NCBI GenBank assembly: GCA_015499985.1
Contig: JAAAUF010000342.1
Span: 1 to 35,310 of the forward strand
Length of the DNA stretch: 35,310 bases
DNA from: Haplosporangium gracile
Taxonomy: Eukaryota; Mortierellomycota; Mortierellomycetes; Mortierellales; Mortierellaceae
Direction of reading: 5' to 3'
Part shown: piece after piece, positions 18,579-30,257 of the stretch
Layout of the letters: each line of letters opens with the position of its first letter
Numbering within the stretch: position 1 is the stretch's first letter
Notes under the pieces: model-generated
What the model was told of the DNA's origin: nothing
What the model saw: only the letters and a program-made list of their open reading frames with translations
Database searches by the model: none
Made by a program: the position numbers and the translations under genes

Positions 18579-21500
18579 ATGAACAGCCCTACGCCAAGAT
18601 ATACCATTCTGGTCACAATTGTTGAAGGTGAGTTCTTGTAAGACCAATTCAAGAAAAACAACAATTTGCACGTCCTCCTCGGCAAAAACAACGCACCCGA
18701 TTCTTCACCACATCCCGATTGTTTTGGTCATATATATGTATTGTTTATGTTGTTTTATTTTGTTTATTTCTGCGCACATTCCCCCTGGGCGTCTGGGCAA
18801 TTGGAAAAAAAAAAAAAGAAAGAAAACGCCAAATCCACCAATGGACGCTAAACGCGACTTCCACGAAAAATTAATAACGGTTCATCATCCCTCAGAAAAG
18901 AAAACAACACAAACAAAATCAACCTTCTTTTTATCTTTTCCCTTTCTTTTATCCTTTTCCTGGCGCTCCTTCTCCTTACTATTTTGGGTTCTGGGTCCGT
19001 CTTCTCTTCTTCCCTTCCTACCTCACCCTCTCCCCTTTCTCTCCCCTCTCCTCTCTCCTCTCCCCTCTCTCTCCTCTCACCTTCCTTAGGCTGAGAAGGA
19101 ACCCTTATTTGTGTTTTTTAATCTGTTATCGCAGTTGAGAAAAAAGTGTGACACCGTCCATCTTTTACTGCACCGGATTACAGATCCCGAGAACACCCAA
19201 TCTCTCTCTGGGCGCCTTGTAGGGACAAACGAGAGGGATGGCGCAGTGCAGTGCAGTGTGAAAGGAAGAAGAGAAGAATATGGGTAAGATAGGGCTTGAT
19301 TTCATCCCAATACACTTTTCTACCCCTGTCCTCCCCAGGAAAGAATATAACAAAGAGGAAAAACAACAGCCGCGAAGGAGCAGTTGACAGGTCTTAGCAG
19401 TAACACCCCGTGTTCTGCGGGAAAATGAAAAGTATGAGCGCATTTCCTTCTGTCCACATCTCTTTGTCGCACAACGTCCATCGACACAACGGACAGAAAA
19501 ACCACTACCTTCGAAGAGTACAAAAATATCCTTACGGCGTGTTGTTAAATGAACACAAAAACATTTTCTTGGGTGTCTGGGCATTCCATTTTGTTTTATT
19601 CCCCTTTTGCTCTCTCTACACCCACTCCTTTTCAGGGTTTGTTCATTTTGAGCAGGCTTCACAACACATCCCTCATCATACTTTCTTCATTCTTCCTTGA
19701 ATATGTTATCTTCTGAACACTCCAGCACGGTAACGCGTCTTTTTTAATTTCTCTTTTTTTTTTTCTCTGACTACCTAATGACTAACCAATCATCGCGTCG
19801 CCCTGATTTTTTTTTTTGATCACTTGTGTTGATCTAATAGGTCGCTACTTTCTTCGAGATCCTGATTGCCAGCTCCTCGTTCAGTGCCAATTCAACGACG
19901 CGCTCTTCATCGAGAACCCAGAGACCAACTCACACTCATACCCCGAGGTCCTCAGCACCGACCCCGTCGAGCAGACCCCTTACCCTATCTGGGACACCGA
20001 ACTTGCCTGGGATCTCGACGCAGAGGTCCTCGACATTCTTCGCATCGAACGTGCCTCGCTCAAACTCAACTGCTTTGCAGTCAATCAAAAGACGAACGAG
20101 GAAGAGTCCCTCGGTCACATCATTCTTGACCTCTCCTCCGCCTTCGAACCCGATTCTACAGAAGAGCGCTGGAAACCTCTGACCGGCTCAAACACCACCG
20201 GTTTCCGTGGACTCCAGCCCGAGCTCAAGCTTGCATTTTCCATCGACGATGGCATCTCTGAGATCACCCCCACCATCGACACACTCCTCACCAGTATCGA
20301 ATCCTCTTCTGGATCCGAGGACCTCGAGCACGCTGACGAGCACACTGCTCGCTTCAGCAAGTCAAATCTTCATCCCCTCCAGGGTCTTGAGGAGGAGGAC
20401 GAGGACCAGTACGAGGATGAGGATCAGGACCGACAGGTGCCTTCTGCCGGCGACAAGTCATTTTACCACACCCGCGACGATGACGAGGATGACGAGCTCG
20501 ATGCCCAGGTCCCTGAGTTCGATGTGGATGAAGCCATGCAGATGGACATCCCTGTGGATATTGGCGAGGCCATGATCCCCACAGAGGTGAACGACAAGGG
20601 CTTCCTCCAACTTGGACTCGGCAGAGACTTTTTCATCTTTACCATCACCATTCAGACCACCCGCAACATTGACCGTCTTGTGGAGCGTTATGCATCGATC
20701 CAGGGCAAGAGCGCAGTCTCGGTTCACCAGGGTCTTTACCTTTACTACAGCTTCTTGGGCAACGATGTCGCCACCCAGTTCTTGAGCAGCACTGCTGAGT
20801 CAGGAGCACCCATCGAGGAAATTGCGCTGAGACTAAAGTCATCGATGGAGTCGATGTACCAGCATTTTAGAGATGGCGAGCAGCTTGTCCTCCATCTCTG
20901 CCACGACCAGAACCTCATTGGTATCGCCACCATTCCTCTGGCCGTCATTCTGTTGCACGGAACCGCTAACCTATTTCACGCTAGCCCTCAGTTCTATCCC
21001 TTCCAGCCCGCCATTGCCTCTGACGAGACTGGATCCAAGCAGTCTCCCTCAGATGTTGCCTTTGTCCAGGTCGCCATGCATGTCACCCGTGACTTGAACA
21101 CCCTTTCGGTCCCAAGTACCCCCGCCATCCGCCGCTCTTCCCAAGGAGCCGCATCCAGGAGGGCCACCCGTCCTGCCGCCATTGAAGTTGACACCTCTCG
21201 CAAGGTCAACTCATCCCATTCTTCGCGGTCCCCCCGTCGCCATGACTACAAGTTTGCAATCGAGCTGAGCTCGTTCAAGTCTCTTTCGCGTCACTTGAAC
21301 AACGTCTCGCTCCGTTACAACTACCGCCCTTTTGGACCAAAGTCCACTCAGCCTCCAGTCAATGTTGCCCGTCTGGTGCCGACCACCCTGCCCGATGCTC
21401 GTCGCACCTTCCAGCTCTGCCAGACTCCCGAAGCCCTTCGCAACCAGCTGAAGACGCCCTTGGTGGTCGAGGTCTGGTGCCAACACCCCGAGACTCACCA

Positions 21501-23643
21501 AAATGTGTTGCATGCGTCTGGCCAGATCCACCTGATCGATATCCTGGACGAGACCTCTGCCCGTACCTCTGAGGGCCGTGTTCAGCAGATGGAGTCGAGT
21601 TGTGTTGTCGTGTTGGAGGATAGTAACAGCCCCGTAGGTGAAATTCAGTTCTCGTGCTCCCTGGAGGATCTTGGCGAGTACTTTGACAGCCAGCAAAGCG
21701 AGATTCTGTCGACGACACCTGTTCACTCGATGGAGCTTCAACACCGCCACTCTCGCGGATTCTCGGATGACATGGCGAGCAGCGGACCCGAACCTCAGTA
21801 CGGATTCCATCCTCGTGGCAGTAATTATGAAGTCGTCTCGGCGGAGCAGGATGATGAGCGTGCACAGCGTGCTCAGCGTCAACAACAACAGCAACAGCAG
21901 CAGCAGGAGGTGCCTTCCGCCATCTCTCGTTTTGCCGAGGGCTACAGCGAGAGCGACCGCATGGAGACCCCCGTTGCCACTGGAAGGACGAGCCAGCGCC
22001 CCACCTCTGTTCGCCTCTCACAGGTGCGCCACCTCTCTCAGGCTCACCAGAACAGTCATCCTCATCACCACCACCCCTACGGCAAGCCTGCCAGCCCTTC
22101 TGGCAAGGCCGAGCCTCCTATGGATTTCCAGGCTATTTTGAAGCACCAGTTGGCCAAGCAGGCTGAGCTGAACCGCCAAGTCGAGTATGATCTCCTCCGT
22201 CGGTCGCCCATCTCCAGCCTCCCTCACTCTCTCCAGCAGACCTTGCAGGCAGAGAAATCGAACAGTCGCCCCAACACTACCCTGGATTCGATCGATAGGT
22301 CGATGATTGGTGGTGTGGATGGATTGTCGGAGGACATGAGCGCACAGCAGGCCAAGCAGAAAATGAAGGACCTCAAAGCGCTGGACTACCAGGTCCAGAA
22401 GCAGTTAATTGCCCTGGAGTTCCGTGAGCGCAAGCTGTTGCGAGCTGAGGAAGCACTCCAGCGTCAACAGACCAACTTCCAAAAGGTCCTTGACCGCCAT
22501 GGATACACCCAGGGTGCCTTTCAACACCCCGATCAGCCCTTTGTCCTTCAGACCTCGTCGAATGGTGGTCCCAATAGCAGCTTCAACAACGGCTCTCGTG
22601 CTCCCATGGCCGGAAGCACACCCAGTGCTCAGGACTTCTTTTTGTTGCAAGATCGACTCCGTGCTCTTCAGAGACAGAACCAGTTGATGGAGGCCGAGTT
22701 TAACCAGTACCGTCAGGAGCACCCCGCCCACATCAACATGACTAGCGTCAATGCGTTGCACCAGACGATTGCCGAGCTCGAGTCAAACAACAGCAAGTTG
22801 ATGAACGACATTACATTTGCCAACAACTACAAGGAACACTATAAGGCCCTCTGGACTCACTCCCTGCAGGAGATTGCGTCGATGCGCCAGGACTTGCAGA
22901 TGGGCATGGAGATCAAGATGATGCAGCAGTTTAACGAGGTCGACCAGCTCAAGCTGATGGGCATGACCCGTGCCGAGGCTGACCATGGCCAGGACCGGAT
23001 CATTCTCCGCGGCATCAAGACCGAGCTCGAGATGTTGCAGCACCAGATGCAGCCCTCGTTCCCTGATGACGACATGTCGTGGGAGCAGCCCTTGCAGGAG
23101 GTCCCTGGCGTCGGATTCGGACGCCACCAGCCTGGTGACCGTGAAGACGATGAGGAGGATGCAGATGATCAAAGCCAGCGTCAGTATGGCCGTCGCGGTC
23201 CTACCCAGTACTCTGCCGGACAGCACCAGCAACAACAACAACAACAACAACAGCACCAGCATCAATCACAGCACCAGCATCAGTCAAGGCAACAATCTTC
23301 ACAGCAAAACTACCGCTCTGCTGCTGCCGTCGGATCGAGCTACGAGACGTTCCCCACCTCAACCCAGATCTTTCGTGGGGTCCCTAGTGAAGGTGCAGTC
23401 GTAGCATCAGCAACAAGCAAGTTTCAGTTGAACAACAGCCGGTCGACCGCGAATCTGTCGTTCCCGACGGACGATGATGAGGAGCAGGAGACGACGCTGG
23501 TGGATGCCAACATGCTGAAATCCATGAGCGGCGGTCACCACCATCAACAACAGCAGCAGCAACAATTTGGACTTCACCAGCAATTGCACCAGAAGCACTA
23601 TCAACAACAACAGCATCAGCATCAGAGTACGATTCGTCCTTAA
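18579..23643 (+). CDS. CEP120 homologue: C2-domain centrosomal/centriolar protein
   Basis: Exons 18579-18627 and 19841-23643 give 1283 aa; the join makes TILVTIVEG-RYFLRD, matching the animal CEP120 start (VVSILEGRHF). C2A spans about residues 5-165, with TELAWDLD and LNCFAVNQ aligning to TELAWEID and LQCFALD. C2B (DUF3668/Cep120 domain) spans about 270-405, with YYSFLGNDV like YHLLGNDV. C2C spans about 486-630 (FAIELSSF, LVVEVWCQHP, CSLEDLGEYF). Coiled coils fill about 780-1090, including NNYKEHYKALWTHSLQEIA like KLHYKQQWGRALKELA. Acidic, poly-Gln and His/Gln-rich linkers (near 700, 1145-1170 and the C-terminus) are extra; human CEP120 is 986 aa. In animals CEP120 acts in centriole elongation and duplication with SPICE1, CPAP and TALPID3. 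Most filamentous non-flagellated fungi lack centrioles, so the role here is open; a spindle-pole-body function is only a guess. The 1213-nt intron is unusually long. Confidence 0.92.
18995..19088. repeat. Polypyrimidine tract inside the CEP120 intron
   Basis: An almost pure C/T stretch of CTCTCC and CCTCTC units of about 90 bases lies in the middle of the long first intron. It is too far from the acceptor (19840) to be its polypyrimidine tract, and could fold as a triplex or serve a cryptic acceptor at about 19089. Confidence 0.7.
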
Positions 23644-24290
23644 AATCGTTCTTTTTTTGCTCGTTGAACAGAAATGAAGCGTTTTCTTTTCTATTTCTGT
23701 TTTGTTTTTGTTTTTTTTGCTGTAAAGTTGATATTATTATTGTACCACCACTTGTTGTATACCCCTCTTAGTTCTTTATTCCCATCCATCCTTTTTCCAT
23801 TACTTGTTTTCCTTCCCCTCGTCAATATCTATACTTTCATACTTCAATAATATTCAGGATGGGATGTCCTTTGTTATCACAATCTCGTGTTCAAATATTA
23901 GTTGTACGCTAGTTCGCTTTGAAGGAGACATTTTGACTCTCGTTGCATTGCAGAAAGTGTCTGTGCCATGCTTACATCACCATGTTGTAATCAAAAAGCT
24001 GACACGTTGCTCAAAAAAAAATTATAAAATGTGCGCTTCAGGTCACGCGTCTTGGGTGAGGAGCTGAGAAATGTGTACTATTGCTTTTTCTTTCATAAGA
24101 GTGCTCTACTATGATATCAAGTCTGACCATGTTCCTTTTTTTATCGCTCAAAGAAAAGTCTTCTTTAATATTGCGAGTTGAAGGTAAGTCGTGTCGTTAA
24201 AAATAAATATATACAAAGAGGCAAAACGACCCGTCCTCCTCTCAACCCTTCCTCGTCCTCACTCACTCATCACCAAACTCAGTCTGAGGA
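23644..24290. other. Convergent 3' region between CEP120 and a decayed gene
   Basis: The stretch is T-rich, with TTTTGTTTTTG-type runs after the CEP120 stop. No clear gene is seen; an 87-codon frame at 23804-24067 has no recognisable features. Confidence 0.5.
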
Positions 24291-26140
24291 TCAAACGACC
24301 CTTTCCGCTTGCCTCGGACCTCTGCCTTGGCCGCCTCCAACTTTCATATTGTACTTGCTGTTCAGCTTTTGGTCACCACCACCACCACTACTACTACTAC
24401 TGCTACTGCTACCAGGAGCAAGTCCTGATCCAATCCGTACTCTAACTGGGGTGCTATATGAGGGCATCGACCAATCCTGACCCTCTTCCGACTCTGCCGT
24501 GGCAGTGGCGATATCCTGAATGTAGCTGTCAATGCTTGCCTTGATCTTTTGAAAGGTGTCGATCGATCCCGCTAAACAATGCATGTCGATGTCGGACCGT
24601 GGGACAAAGACCTCTGCAAAGACGGACATGATGTACAGTCCTCGAGCTACCAGCGCCATCTCAAACAACGTTCCAGCACAACCTAAACAAGATTACAACA
24701 AAAAATATTAAAAATGGGGTTAGTATTGGGCACAGACTGACAAAGTCCAAAAACAGAGACCTTGGTCACGTTGACCTTTTGCTGACTTAGAAGGTCCAAC
24801 GCCTACTTGAGCTTGAACGAAAACTTTTCCGTGTCCGTTCTGCACCGTTCGAGCCTCCTGCAATCCTTTCTTGGTTTCCATGATAAAAAAAGTGGCACCT
24901 CTTTCCTGGAAGACTTGTGGTGATGTAATAGTCAGCCCTCCCAGTGCCTGCAAAATGGGATCCTGGACCTTTTTTTGAGCCTCCGACGGCGGAAAACGGT
25001 ACATCCCTACATAGTACCCAAGGTTAAATAGCGTATAATCATCATCACAAAAAGACATTGCTAGTTTGACAAAAAATAATCATAGAACCTACCAGTGTGA
25101 TGTGGACGAAGGCACATTCGAGATGTTCGTGATTGAAAGGGGATCCCAGTGTGACCAAATAACTCCATGTTCGTTAGAGACCTGAGGTGACAACAACGGG
25201 TCCATCATCCAGAGTTCAGGTGTCTTTACAAACTCCAGATACAGCCGGCGATCTTGAAATGGACTCATCGAGTACAAAGTCGGAAGCCTGAGAATGCGAG
25301 AGTTGAGAAAACTGCGTTGCAATCCTGGCCATGATAACAGTTTCGCGCTCCGAAAGCACCAAGTCCGATTGGATTGATCGCCTAGCGATTCGATTGAAAA
25401 TGTCCACCCTTAGTCTCTAATAGATCCCGCTTGTGGTATCGCGCGTTCAGTAAAGATACACAAAGTCCATCACCCTATTAAGTATATACTAGAAGAGAAG
25501 AGCAACAAATTAGCTACTTCCTTTTAGGAAAACACGTCCACACACACTCAACAACATTACCGAGAGTAACTTACAGCTTCTTCACGTCAGAATCAAGATT
25601 GGAGTGCTTTTCAATAACGCTCCTCCTAAAGTCCCAGAGGAAGGGTGACACATCAACCTGTCCAACAGTCCAGGCCATCTAGAGGGCTTTGTCGCAGTTA
25701 TCCGTCCTTAGCCCTCCATTATATATGTACTGAAACTCTGGTTTCCGTCGCGTTGGAGAGTCCTGATCCTAGCACGAGGATAAAGTGTTATATGAGTGTG
25801 TCGCTCTCCATGGATTGTGACAGGATGTGCCATGTCGACCTGAGTCTGGAACCTCACGTCAAACGATAAGTCACAGAGCTGGAGATTCATCAAAGTACTT
25901 AGCTGTTTTAGGAGCTTTGAGCTGTGTTGCCTGGAGACCCAATATAATGGAGTTTTCCACTGGTTGCAAAGACAGATCTACGCGCGTGTGAAAATTGCAG
26001 GAGGAATCGAGGGAAAATGGGCTGTCCAACTGGTTTAGAGCATTGTTCCGTCTAGTCTTGTCGTAACAGATGCCGTTGTATCCGACGCAAATTGACTCGA
26101 GTCCCATCAACCAGCAATTACTCAAGCAGCGACGCGCCAT
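24291..26140 (-). pseudogene. Unrecognised protein gene, apparently frame-broken
   Basis: Several minus-strand stretches look truly coding but lie in different frames. From the 5' end: MARRCLSNCWLMGLES to APKTAK (26140-25895); MNLQLCDLSFDVRFQTQVDM to STYIMEG (25893-25708, other frame); MAWTVGQVDVSPFLWDFRRS ending at a good GTAAGT donor (about 25680-25575); VDIFNRIARRS to FVLDES (about 25410-25260); PFQDRRLYLEFVKTPELWM to LSITN (about 25265-25125, shifted frame); HEHLECAFVHITLV (about 25127-25086); MSFCDDDYTLFNLGYYVGMY to KGQRDQ (25058-24763). The last part, CAGTLFEMALVARGLYIMS to the TGA at 24291, joins through a plausible GT-AG intron from about 24762 to 24682. The other frame changes lack usable splice sites (one would need a 28-nt intron), so I favour a decayed gene over missed introns. 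The C-terminus is Ser/Gly-rich (triplet repeat at 24373-24413). I recognise no domain. Confidence 0.5.
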
Positions 26141-26466
26141 CGATAGACCCTTGCCTTTGAACGTCGAAGAGTGACCAAGGGAATGACCACAAACGCATAA
26201 TAAAAGTTTATTTTAATTGTAATCGCCTTGGTCTTTTTTTTTCCCTTTTGTTCCATGTTTGGTGAGTTGTGCTCAGCCAACATTTTCTCATCATTCCTGA
26301 CTTTGTAATGACCATTGTGGACGCAATTTCAAGGTTCAGCGACATGACAAGCAAAACTTGTAGGAAATTAAGATATTTTTTGAATAGCAAGAAAAAATAA
26401 AGAAAAATTGAGAGGGAAGGAGGATCTACACAAAACTACATGTCAGCTATGTTGTTAACAAATCCT
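26141..26466. other. Intergenic region between the decayed gene and the GH17 gene
   Basis: It contains AATAAAAGTTTATTTTAATT (about 26199-26218), which offers poly(A)-signal-like motifs on both strands. The minus-strand TTTATT complement would serve the GH17 gene transcribed toward it. Nothing else is seen. Confidence 0.45.
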
Positions 26467-28392
26467 TTAGTTGACAAGACAGTCAGGCAACTTGACCTTG
26501 AGCTTCTTGTCGATGGTCATCAAGCCCCAGAATCCTTCAACAGCAGAGCCGGGCCAGATCTTCCAGGGGGCATCAAAGAACTCAAAGTAGTAATAGGGCA
26601 TGCCGTTCTTGTTGGCCTCGCAGAGCCAGGTGTCGAGGAAGATTTGAAGATTAGGGATGGAAGGGACAGAGCCTTCCATGGCGGCGGAGGCGGGGAAGGT
26701 GGGCCAGCCGACCTCGGTGATCCAGATATCGATGGGGGTTGCTCTGTTCATGTTAACTTGAGGCGTGACGTTCTCCTTCAAGTACTTCCAGTACCACTCG
26801 GCGGCCTTCTCGATAGGAATGCCAGAGAAGAAGGGGTGTAGGTTGACACCGGCCCTGTCCTCATTGCTGGTCAGTGGATAGGTGTTGAACTTTTCGAGAT
26901 CCGACGAGAAGACGGGGAGGTCCTTGTGGCCCAAGGCGACGACCTTGGCCTTGACCTCGGCAATGTGGGCCAGAAGGACTTCTGCGGGCTGGTACGCGTC
27001 AAAGAGGACCTCGTTTCCGACCGAGACGCCGATAATGTTGTTCCAGGAGTAAGTCTCCATGACCTTGAAGAAATCGGTCATTTGGCGAGTGTAGGTCGTA
27101 TTGTCCTTGTCAATCCAGAGACCGACGACGACCTTGAGGTCGAGCTTCTTGCGCTCGATCGAATTGAGGACGTACTCGAGGACCTTGCAGTCGGTTCCGT
27201 AGAGACGGACACGGCTGGTGGTCTGGACAAGGAGGGCGAGCTCGTCATCGACAGACTGTTGATTGTTGAAGCAGCCGGGGAGCTGGGCACCGAGGGGCAC
27301 GTAAGCCATACCGTAGAAGACCTTCTTCAGGGGGTAGTTGGTATTGGGCAAGACTGTGCCGTTGGGTGAAATAACTATTCATAGCACACAGCGACGAAAT
27401 AAGGATGAGTAAGTACCTTTGCCCCACATGGATAAAAAAAAACAAGTGGGCGCATTTGAAAAATGAAGGACGAAAAAGGCGCCCGGGTTGAACGCGAGAG
27501 GGAGTGTAAACAAGATACAGGGCTGTAGGCTTTTGCATGATAATTGGTTGTTTTTTTTGTTGGCGGACACCCATATGAAATTGTGTGTGAAGGTTAAAAC
27601 CACGAATTTCAATCAGAGCCATATGTCGGTGCTCATAATAAAATGAACTTTGTGTTTTGAAAAAGTGGAAAAGACGAGAGAGTCGAGTTACAGGACATTA
27701 TCGTTTCAACCATGGGATGCTCTTCCTGCTTCTTGGCTCTCTCTTGCACGCTGGTAGGTTGGTTGGTGGTTGTAGCTTGATCGATATCCAATGATACTTG
27801 CTCACATATCTCTCATGAACAAGATAAAAAATAAAGAGGCGAACAATGATAAAATAGATAACGGCCGAAGGAGAGAGGGGAAAAAGAGGGATAGTGGGAG
27901 TAGATTATCAAAGCAGCAGGGAGAAGTGGTGGGCAGTAACGTGAAAGAGTTGTGAACAATAAGGAGTAAATTGAAGAGAGATTGCGTACCAGTTGAGCCG
28001 GTAGCGGGGACATTATTGTTGCCGCCAGTTTTGTCGTTGTTGCTGTTGTTGGATCCGCCGTTGGCGTTGTTCTTCTTGTAGACAGCAAAGTACCAGGCAA
28101 GAACACCAGCAATAGCGAGGATGAGGATGACGAGGACAGACCAGGCAATGGTCTTCCATTTGCTCGACTTCTTCTTTTGTTTATTCAACCAAGGTGAGGC
28201 ACCGGACCCAGCGGCGGCTGCAGCGGCACCGCTGGCAGTTCCGGCCTCGGCGTGGCGACGACGTTCCTCCTGACGCCTTTGTTGAGGAGTCATGCGTTGT
28301 TGGAGTTGATATCCCGAGGCGTTATTGTAGTCTTCAACATCGACAAACTCGTCCTGGCTGCCGTTGTTATGGTTATTGTTGGAGTGGGACAT
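26467..28392 (-). CDS. Membrane-anchored GH17 glucan 1,3-beta-glucosidase (btgC-like)
   Basis: Minus-strand exons 28392-27990 and 27374-26467 (intron 615 nt) give 436 aa. The join (G|TT) yields TGSTVISPNGTVLPNTNYP. Residues 1-80 are a cytosolic tail rich in Asn, Gln, Ala and Arg, ending in KKKSSKWK. Residues about 81-104 (TIAWSVLVILILAIAGVLAW) form a single membrane anchor, and an Asn/Gly linker follows. The GH17 TIM barrel runs from about residue 150 (VFYGMAYVPLGAQLP) to the end. The acid/base Glu256 is in SVGNEV and the nucleophile Glu355 in WITEVGWP; SRVRLYGTDC is also typical. Positive charges before the helix predict type II topology with the enzyme in the wall space, as in Aspergillus btgC. 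It likely trims or remodels wall beta-1,3-glucan. The gene is divergent from the NRAMP gene, 3.1 kb away. Confidence 0.93.
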
Positions 28393-29249
28393 GATGGCGA
28401 GAACTTATTATTTGTTACTCTCGCTCACTTTATCAAAGTGAGGGCAGTTGGAATTGGGAAAGAAGAATAAAGTTGGGAAGGGATGGAAAGCTGTGAATGT
28501 ATGTAAGGTGAATGAGATTCCGATGAGGACTGAGACAGAATGAGTAGCCGTTGAACAAGGAGAAATTCTGATCTGGGCCAGGGATGACGAGATGAGTTAA
28601 AAAAGGAGAGAGTGGGCGTGGGGCGTGAGGGGTCGTAAACAGAAGGAAAGGGGAGGAGGAGGAAAGGGGAGGAGGAGGAAAGGAGTGTGGAGCCAAGAAG
28701 GAACCAGGGGAGGGATGTGGAGGAATGGAGGGAGTGGAAGGTGTGGAAAGAGAAAAGGAAAAAAAATAGGAAAAAGAAGGAAGCCATCCAAAGGAAGTAT
28801 CTCTTCATTCCTCCTCCTCCTTCTATCCATCATTAAACAGCCAAATAAGCCCTCTCCTCGTTGTTCATTCCAGGTACCGGGCGCGCGCTCTTCTTTTCTT
28901 TTTCTTGTTTTTCTTCTTAAACACAGCGAAGTAGAACTACCCGTTGGCGTAAAAATGTAAATTTACCTCCTTGGTGGTACCTGGGCCTGTCTGTTCTCGT
29001 ATTAAAATCGCTCTTCTCTTCCTTCTTTTTCTCATACCGAATCCTATCGTCGATGGGCGCTCTCGCTCTTCTTTAGTGATTAAGGTTGGTTCAACGAAAA
29101 GAACAAGAAAAAGTTTGTCAACGAAGTGATAATCTATTCTTAGGCGCACATATAAAAAAGACAGCGAGGACATGTCTGTAGTTTCTACGCCCCAATTCGT
29201 CCATCACTCAATCAAGCAAAAGCAAGCAAAGGAGAACTCTTATTCAAAA

Positions 29250-29390
29250 ATGTCTCGCTTGACTAGCCTGTTGTCTGTTATGTCTCTAACCCGGGGATAT
29301 GAGCACCAACCCGGGTGTAATCTGATTCTAAGGATGAACATAATAGGTTCGTGCTGTTCATACCCTTACAAACGAATGTTCCATGTGTAG
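29250..29390 (+). CDS. Possible small ORF (46 codons) with its own TATA box
   Basis: TATAAAAAAG at 29151-29160 is followed by a CAAGCAAAAGCAAGCAAAG leader and an ATG in AAAAATG context at 29250. The product begins MSRLTSLLSVMSLTRGY and contains three to four Cys or Tyr-rich patches. I do not recognise it. An upstream in-frame ATG at 29172 would extend it to 72 aa. The promoter-like layout is better than for other small frames in the gap, but a chance ORF remains likely. Confidence 0.2.
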   Translation: MSRLTSLLSVMSLTRGYEHQPGCNLILRMNIIGSCCSYPYKRMFHV

Positions 29391-30241
29391 CATTGTTTAT
29401 CCTGAGCACCTTTCTTGTCGTCATCGTTTGATTCCATCATGACACTTGTAGCTGCTGCCTGCTTGCTTGACCTTCAGATACAGCCGTGGATTAATAACTG
29501 GTCGTTGACTACTCTTTTTGAACCAGTCAAGGTGTTACTGACGGTGCCAGGATTTTTATTTTTTTACATCACACAAGCGGGGCCTTAATTGATTGATGAT
29601 GGACCCTTGTTCATCTTCTATCCATGAGGACTTGTGCGTCCCTTTTCTTGTTGCTCTCATCTTTTTCTTCTTTTGTTTTTTCATCCATTGTAGACCTCTA
29701 GCTTCTCTTTGTCTAGACATGTACACATTAACTCATGAGGAGCTAGTCCTCCTCCTTTTCACGTCAGTTCTGTTCTTCTTACCCCCTGTACTGTCTTCCT
29801 CTCGTTGTGTTTTGCACGTGTGGTTGAATTATGAAACGACCAAGTCACTCTTTTCTTTCTTTCTTTCTTTCTCGACTGACCCAGTTGCAAATTGATGCGA
29901 TTCTCGGTAACAAACGATAAACAAGCTTCCTCATCTGCCCCCAAAAATATGAATGAGTGGACAGACGGACGGACGGGACAATTTCAACATCATCTCGCTC
30001 ATTTTTCTCAATATCCATCGTCACGTCCACAGTCTGAGATTGTGAATTTATTAGAGCCACCAGGGAGATGGAAACGAGATGTTCTGGGCACCCTTTCCTT
30101 TCTCTATGTCATCTTCTCTCCCCTATCTTGTCTTTCCTGCAGGACACACTGATCACAAGTGCAGGTCCTAAAATATATCTTTCTCTTTTTCTCTTTCGGG
30201 TATTCTCTTCAGAAAGAAGCAATGGGCGACAGGGGGATCAT

Positions 30242-30257
30242 GTATATGGGCATATAC
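30242..30257. promoter_or_regulatory. Perfect palindrome GTATATG-GG-CATATAC
   Basis: Seven-base arms are perfectly inverted around GG in the divergent GH17/NRAMP intergenic region, about 1.2 kb upstream of the NRAMP ATG. It may bind a dimeric regulator; no factor can be named. Confidence 0.3.

Noticed and set aside
21211..21894. 227-codon minus-strand ORF inside CEP120
   Set aside because: Shadow of the CEP120 exon; it overlaps the conserved C2C domain and has no family resemblance.
23220..23300. CAG/CAA repeats as a CRISPR-like or tandem repeat array
   Set aside because: They are in-frame codons for a Gln/His-rich linker of CEP120 with no unique spacers.
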